From DASRDR01 sp963812945 [NCBI: uncultured Candidatus Rokubacteria bacterium] (GTDB lineage: Bacteria; Methylomirabilota; Methylomirabilia; Rokubacteriales), in assembly GCA_963812945.1 (NCBI GenBank), contig CAWEXD010000008.1, forward strand, positions 1,860,001 to 1,924,000: DNA of 64,000 nucleotides. The letters run 5' to 3'. A program made the translations under genes and the position numbers. Shown in pieces: positions 62,608 to 64,000 of the stretch; position 1 is the first letter of the stretch, and the number at the start of each line of letters is the position of its first letter. Under the pieces are notes generated by a model. The model was not told the DNA's origin, ran no database searches, and saw only the letters and a program-made list of their open reading frames with translations.

Positions 62608-64000
62608 ATGCCGGACCCCGCCCTGGCATTCGAGCCCATCACCGCGCTCGCCGCGAAGATCCGTGCCGGCACGCTCAGTCCGGTCGCCTTGACCGAGGCG
62701 CTACTCGAGCGGATCGCGGCCCTCGACGGCCGCCTGCACGCCTTCATCGCGGTGACGCGCGAGCGCGCGCTCGCCGAGGCGCGCGCGGCCGAGCTCGCCC
62801 TCCGGGGCGGCCAGGACCTGGGTCCGCTCCACGGAATCCCCTACGCCGCGAAGGACCTCTTCGACGTCCGGGGCGTGGCGACGACGGCGGGCACCCGGCT
62901 CCTGGCCGGCAACGTGGCGCGCGAGGACGCGACCGTGGTGCGGCGCCTCGCGGGCGCCGGCATGGTCCTCGTGGGCAAGACCTACACGGTCCAGTTCGCC
63001 TTCGGCGGGGTCGGCATCAACCACGACCAGGGAACGCCGCACAATCCCTGGCACGCCACCCCCCACGCACCGGGCGGCTCGTCCAGCGGCTCGGCGGTCG
63101 CCGTCGCGGCGGGGCTCGTCCCGATGGCGCTCGGGAGCGATACCGGCGGCTCGGTTCGCCTGCCGGCCGCCCTCTGCGGCACCGTCGGGCTCAAGACGAC
63201 GGTGGGCCGCGTGAGCCGCGCCGGCGCCTATCCCCTCAGCTTCACCCTGGACTCGGTCGGACCGCTCACGCGGACCGTCGAGGACGCCGCGCTCGTCTAC
63301 CAGGCGCTCCAGGGCGTCGACCCCCGCGACGAGACCACCGCCGGCGTGGCGCCGCACGACGCGCTCGTCCGGCTCGAGGACGGCGTGCGCGGGCTCCGGC
63401 TGGCGCTGCCCGAGACGCTCTTCTTCGACGACGTCGACCCGGAGGTCGAGCGCGCGGTGCGCGAGAGCGCCGACGTCTTCCGCTCGCTCGGCGCATACGT
63501 CGAGAGCATGAAGGTCCCGGAGGCGGCGGAAGCGATGTCGGAGCAGAAGCGCGCGTTCGCCATCGCGGCCGAGGCCTGCGTCTACAACGCCCGCTTCCTC
63601 GACGACCACTTCGACGAGCTCGATCCGGTGGTGGCCCATCGGATGATCGGGGGACGGAAGCTCTCCGCCCCGGACTACTTCGGTCTCATGCGCCAGTGGG
63701 TGGAGCTGCGGAGGCGCCTTGCCGCCCGGCTCGCGGACATCGACGCCCTCCTGGTGCCGACCACCCCCCTGCCCGCCGCGCCCGTGGCCGAGATCGACCG
63801 GACGCCAGAGTCCTACGCCCAGTGGAACGGCCGCTACCTCCGCAACACCGCCGTCGGGAACATCCTGAACCTCTGTGGCGTGTCGCTCCCGTGCGGCTTC
63901 ACGCGGGACGGGCTTCCGATCGGTCTGATGGTCTACGCGAAGCCGTTCCAGGAGGACGTGGCGCTCCGGGTCGCACGGGCCTACGAGCGGGCGACCGACT
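62608..64000 (+). CDS. Amidase-signature-family amidase (cut by window edge)
   Basis: 464 codons present, open at the right edge. Ser-cisSer-Lys triad: Lys in GIPYAAKDLFDV, cis-Ser in APGGSSSGSAVAV and nucleophile Ser in GSDTGGSVRLPAALCG. Related to aryl/alkyl amidases and to GatA, but no gatB/C is adjacent, so a catabolic amidase is likelier. ATG 62608 has GGAGGA about 9 nt upstream. Confidence 0.92.
   Translation, partial: MPDPALAFEPITALAAKIRAGTLSPVALTEALLERIAALDGRLHAFIAVTRERALAEARAAELALRGGQDLGPLHGIPYAAKDLFDVRGVATTAGTRLLAGNVAREDATVVRRLAGAGMVLVGKTYTVQFAFGGVGINHDQGTPHNPWHATPHAPGGSSSGSAVAVAAGLVPMALGSDTGGSVRLPAALCGTVGLKTTVGRVSRAGAYPLSFTLDSVGPLTRTVEDAALVYQALQGVDPRDETTAGVAPHDALVRLEDGVRGLRLALPETLFFDDVDPEVERAVRESADVFRSLGAYVESMKVPEAAEAMSEQKRAFAIAAEACVYNARFLDDHFDELDPVVAHRMIGGRKLSAPDYFGLMRQWVELRRRLAARLADIDALLVPTTPLPAAPVAEIDRTPESYAQWNGRYLRNTAVGNILNLCGVSLPCGFTRDGLPIGLMVYAKPFQEDVALRVARAYERATD

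Overview
The window is GC-rich DNA (about 70% by eye), almost fully coding on both strands, with no rRNA, tRNA, CRISPR array, phage or insertion sequence visible. The gene mix (hydantoinase A/B subunits, LLM-class flavin oxidoreductases, several SDRs, amidohydrolases, a two-subunit molybdenum hydroxylase, a peptide ABC importer, an ABC substrate-binding protein of the PF04392 type) suits a soil or subsurface heterotroph of an uncultivated lineage such as Rokubacteria/Methylomirabilota. That placement is an inference from gene content and composition only.

Layout. 1-9.3 kb: end of a phosphotriesterase-like hydrolase, an M20 peptidase diverging from an MFS exporter, a zinc-ribbon membrane protein ending in a trypsin-like domain that has lost catalytic His and Ser, a secreted TPR protein, a nucleotidyltransferase/UPF0158 pair and a carboxymuconolactone-decarboxylase-like protein. 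9.3-16.9 kb: ligase and MurB with an extra N-terminal domain, an SDR, 5-formyl-THF cyclo-ligase, a hot-dog protein, an FMN alpha-hydroxyacid oxidoreductase and a PaaK-like ligase. 16.9-25.6 kb: hydantoinase A/B, DinB, LLM oxidoreductase, glnS, SYLF protein. 25.7-28.6 kb: two phosphonate-biosynthesis genes (PEP mutase fused to a nucleotidyltransferase, and phosphonopyruvate decarboxylase). 28.5-30.4 kb: a methionyl-tRNA synthetase behind a Met-rich leader peptide and competing RNA hairpins. 30.5-34.1 kb: a redox block with two convergent peroxiredoxin-like genes, each interrupted by an in-frame TGA that reads best as selenocysteine. 34.2-35.0 kb: VapBC-like toxin-antitoxin pair. 35-41 kb: peptide ABC importer without ATPases, then a BisC-type molybdoenzyme. 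41-50 kb: secreted proteins, methyltransferases, a serine hydrolase, SDRs and an LLM oxidoreductase. 50-64 kb: CorA, a substrate-binding protein, MsrB, pyroglutamyl peptidase, an enolase-superfamily enzyme, an amidohydrolase, a membrane glycosyltransferase-like protein, a two-subunit molybdenum hydroxylase and a truncated amidase.

Three cross-cutting signals stand out. (1) Many genes that lack a Shine-Dalgarno site have a TAnnnT box ending 6-9 nt before the start codon, which implies abundant leaderless transcripts. (2) In several places that box sits before a tiny ORF whose stop codon overlaps the next gene's start (ATGA/GTGA), suggesting translational coupling from a leaderless mini-ORF. 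(3) The metG leader combines a leaderless Met-rich peptide with mutually exclusive hairpins, the architecture of ribosome-mediated attenuation. The selenoproteins and the metG leader are the strongest candidates for new biology here.
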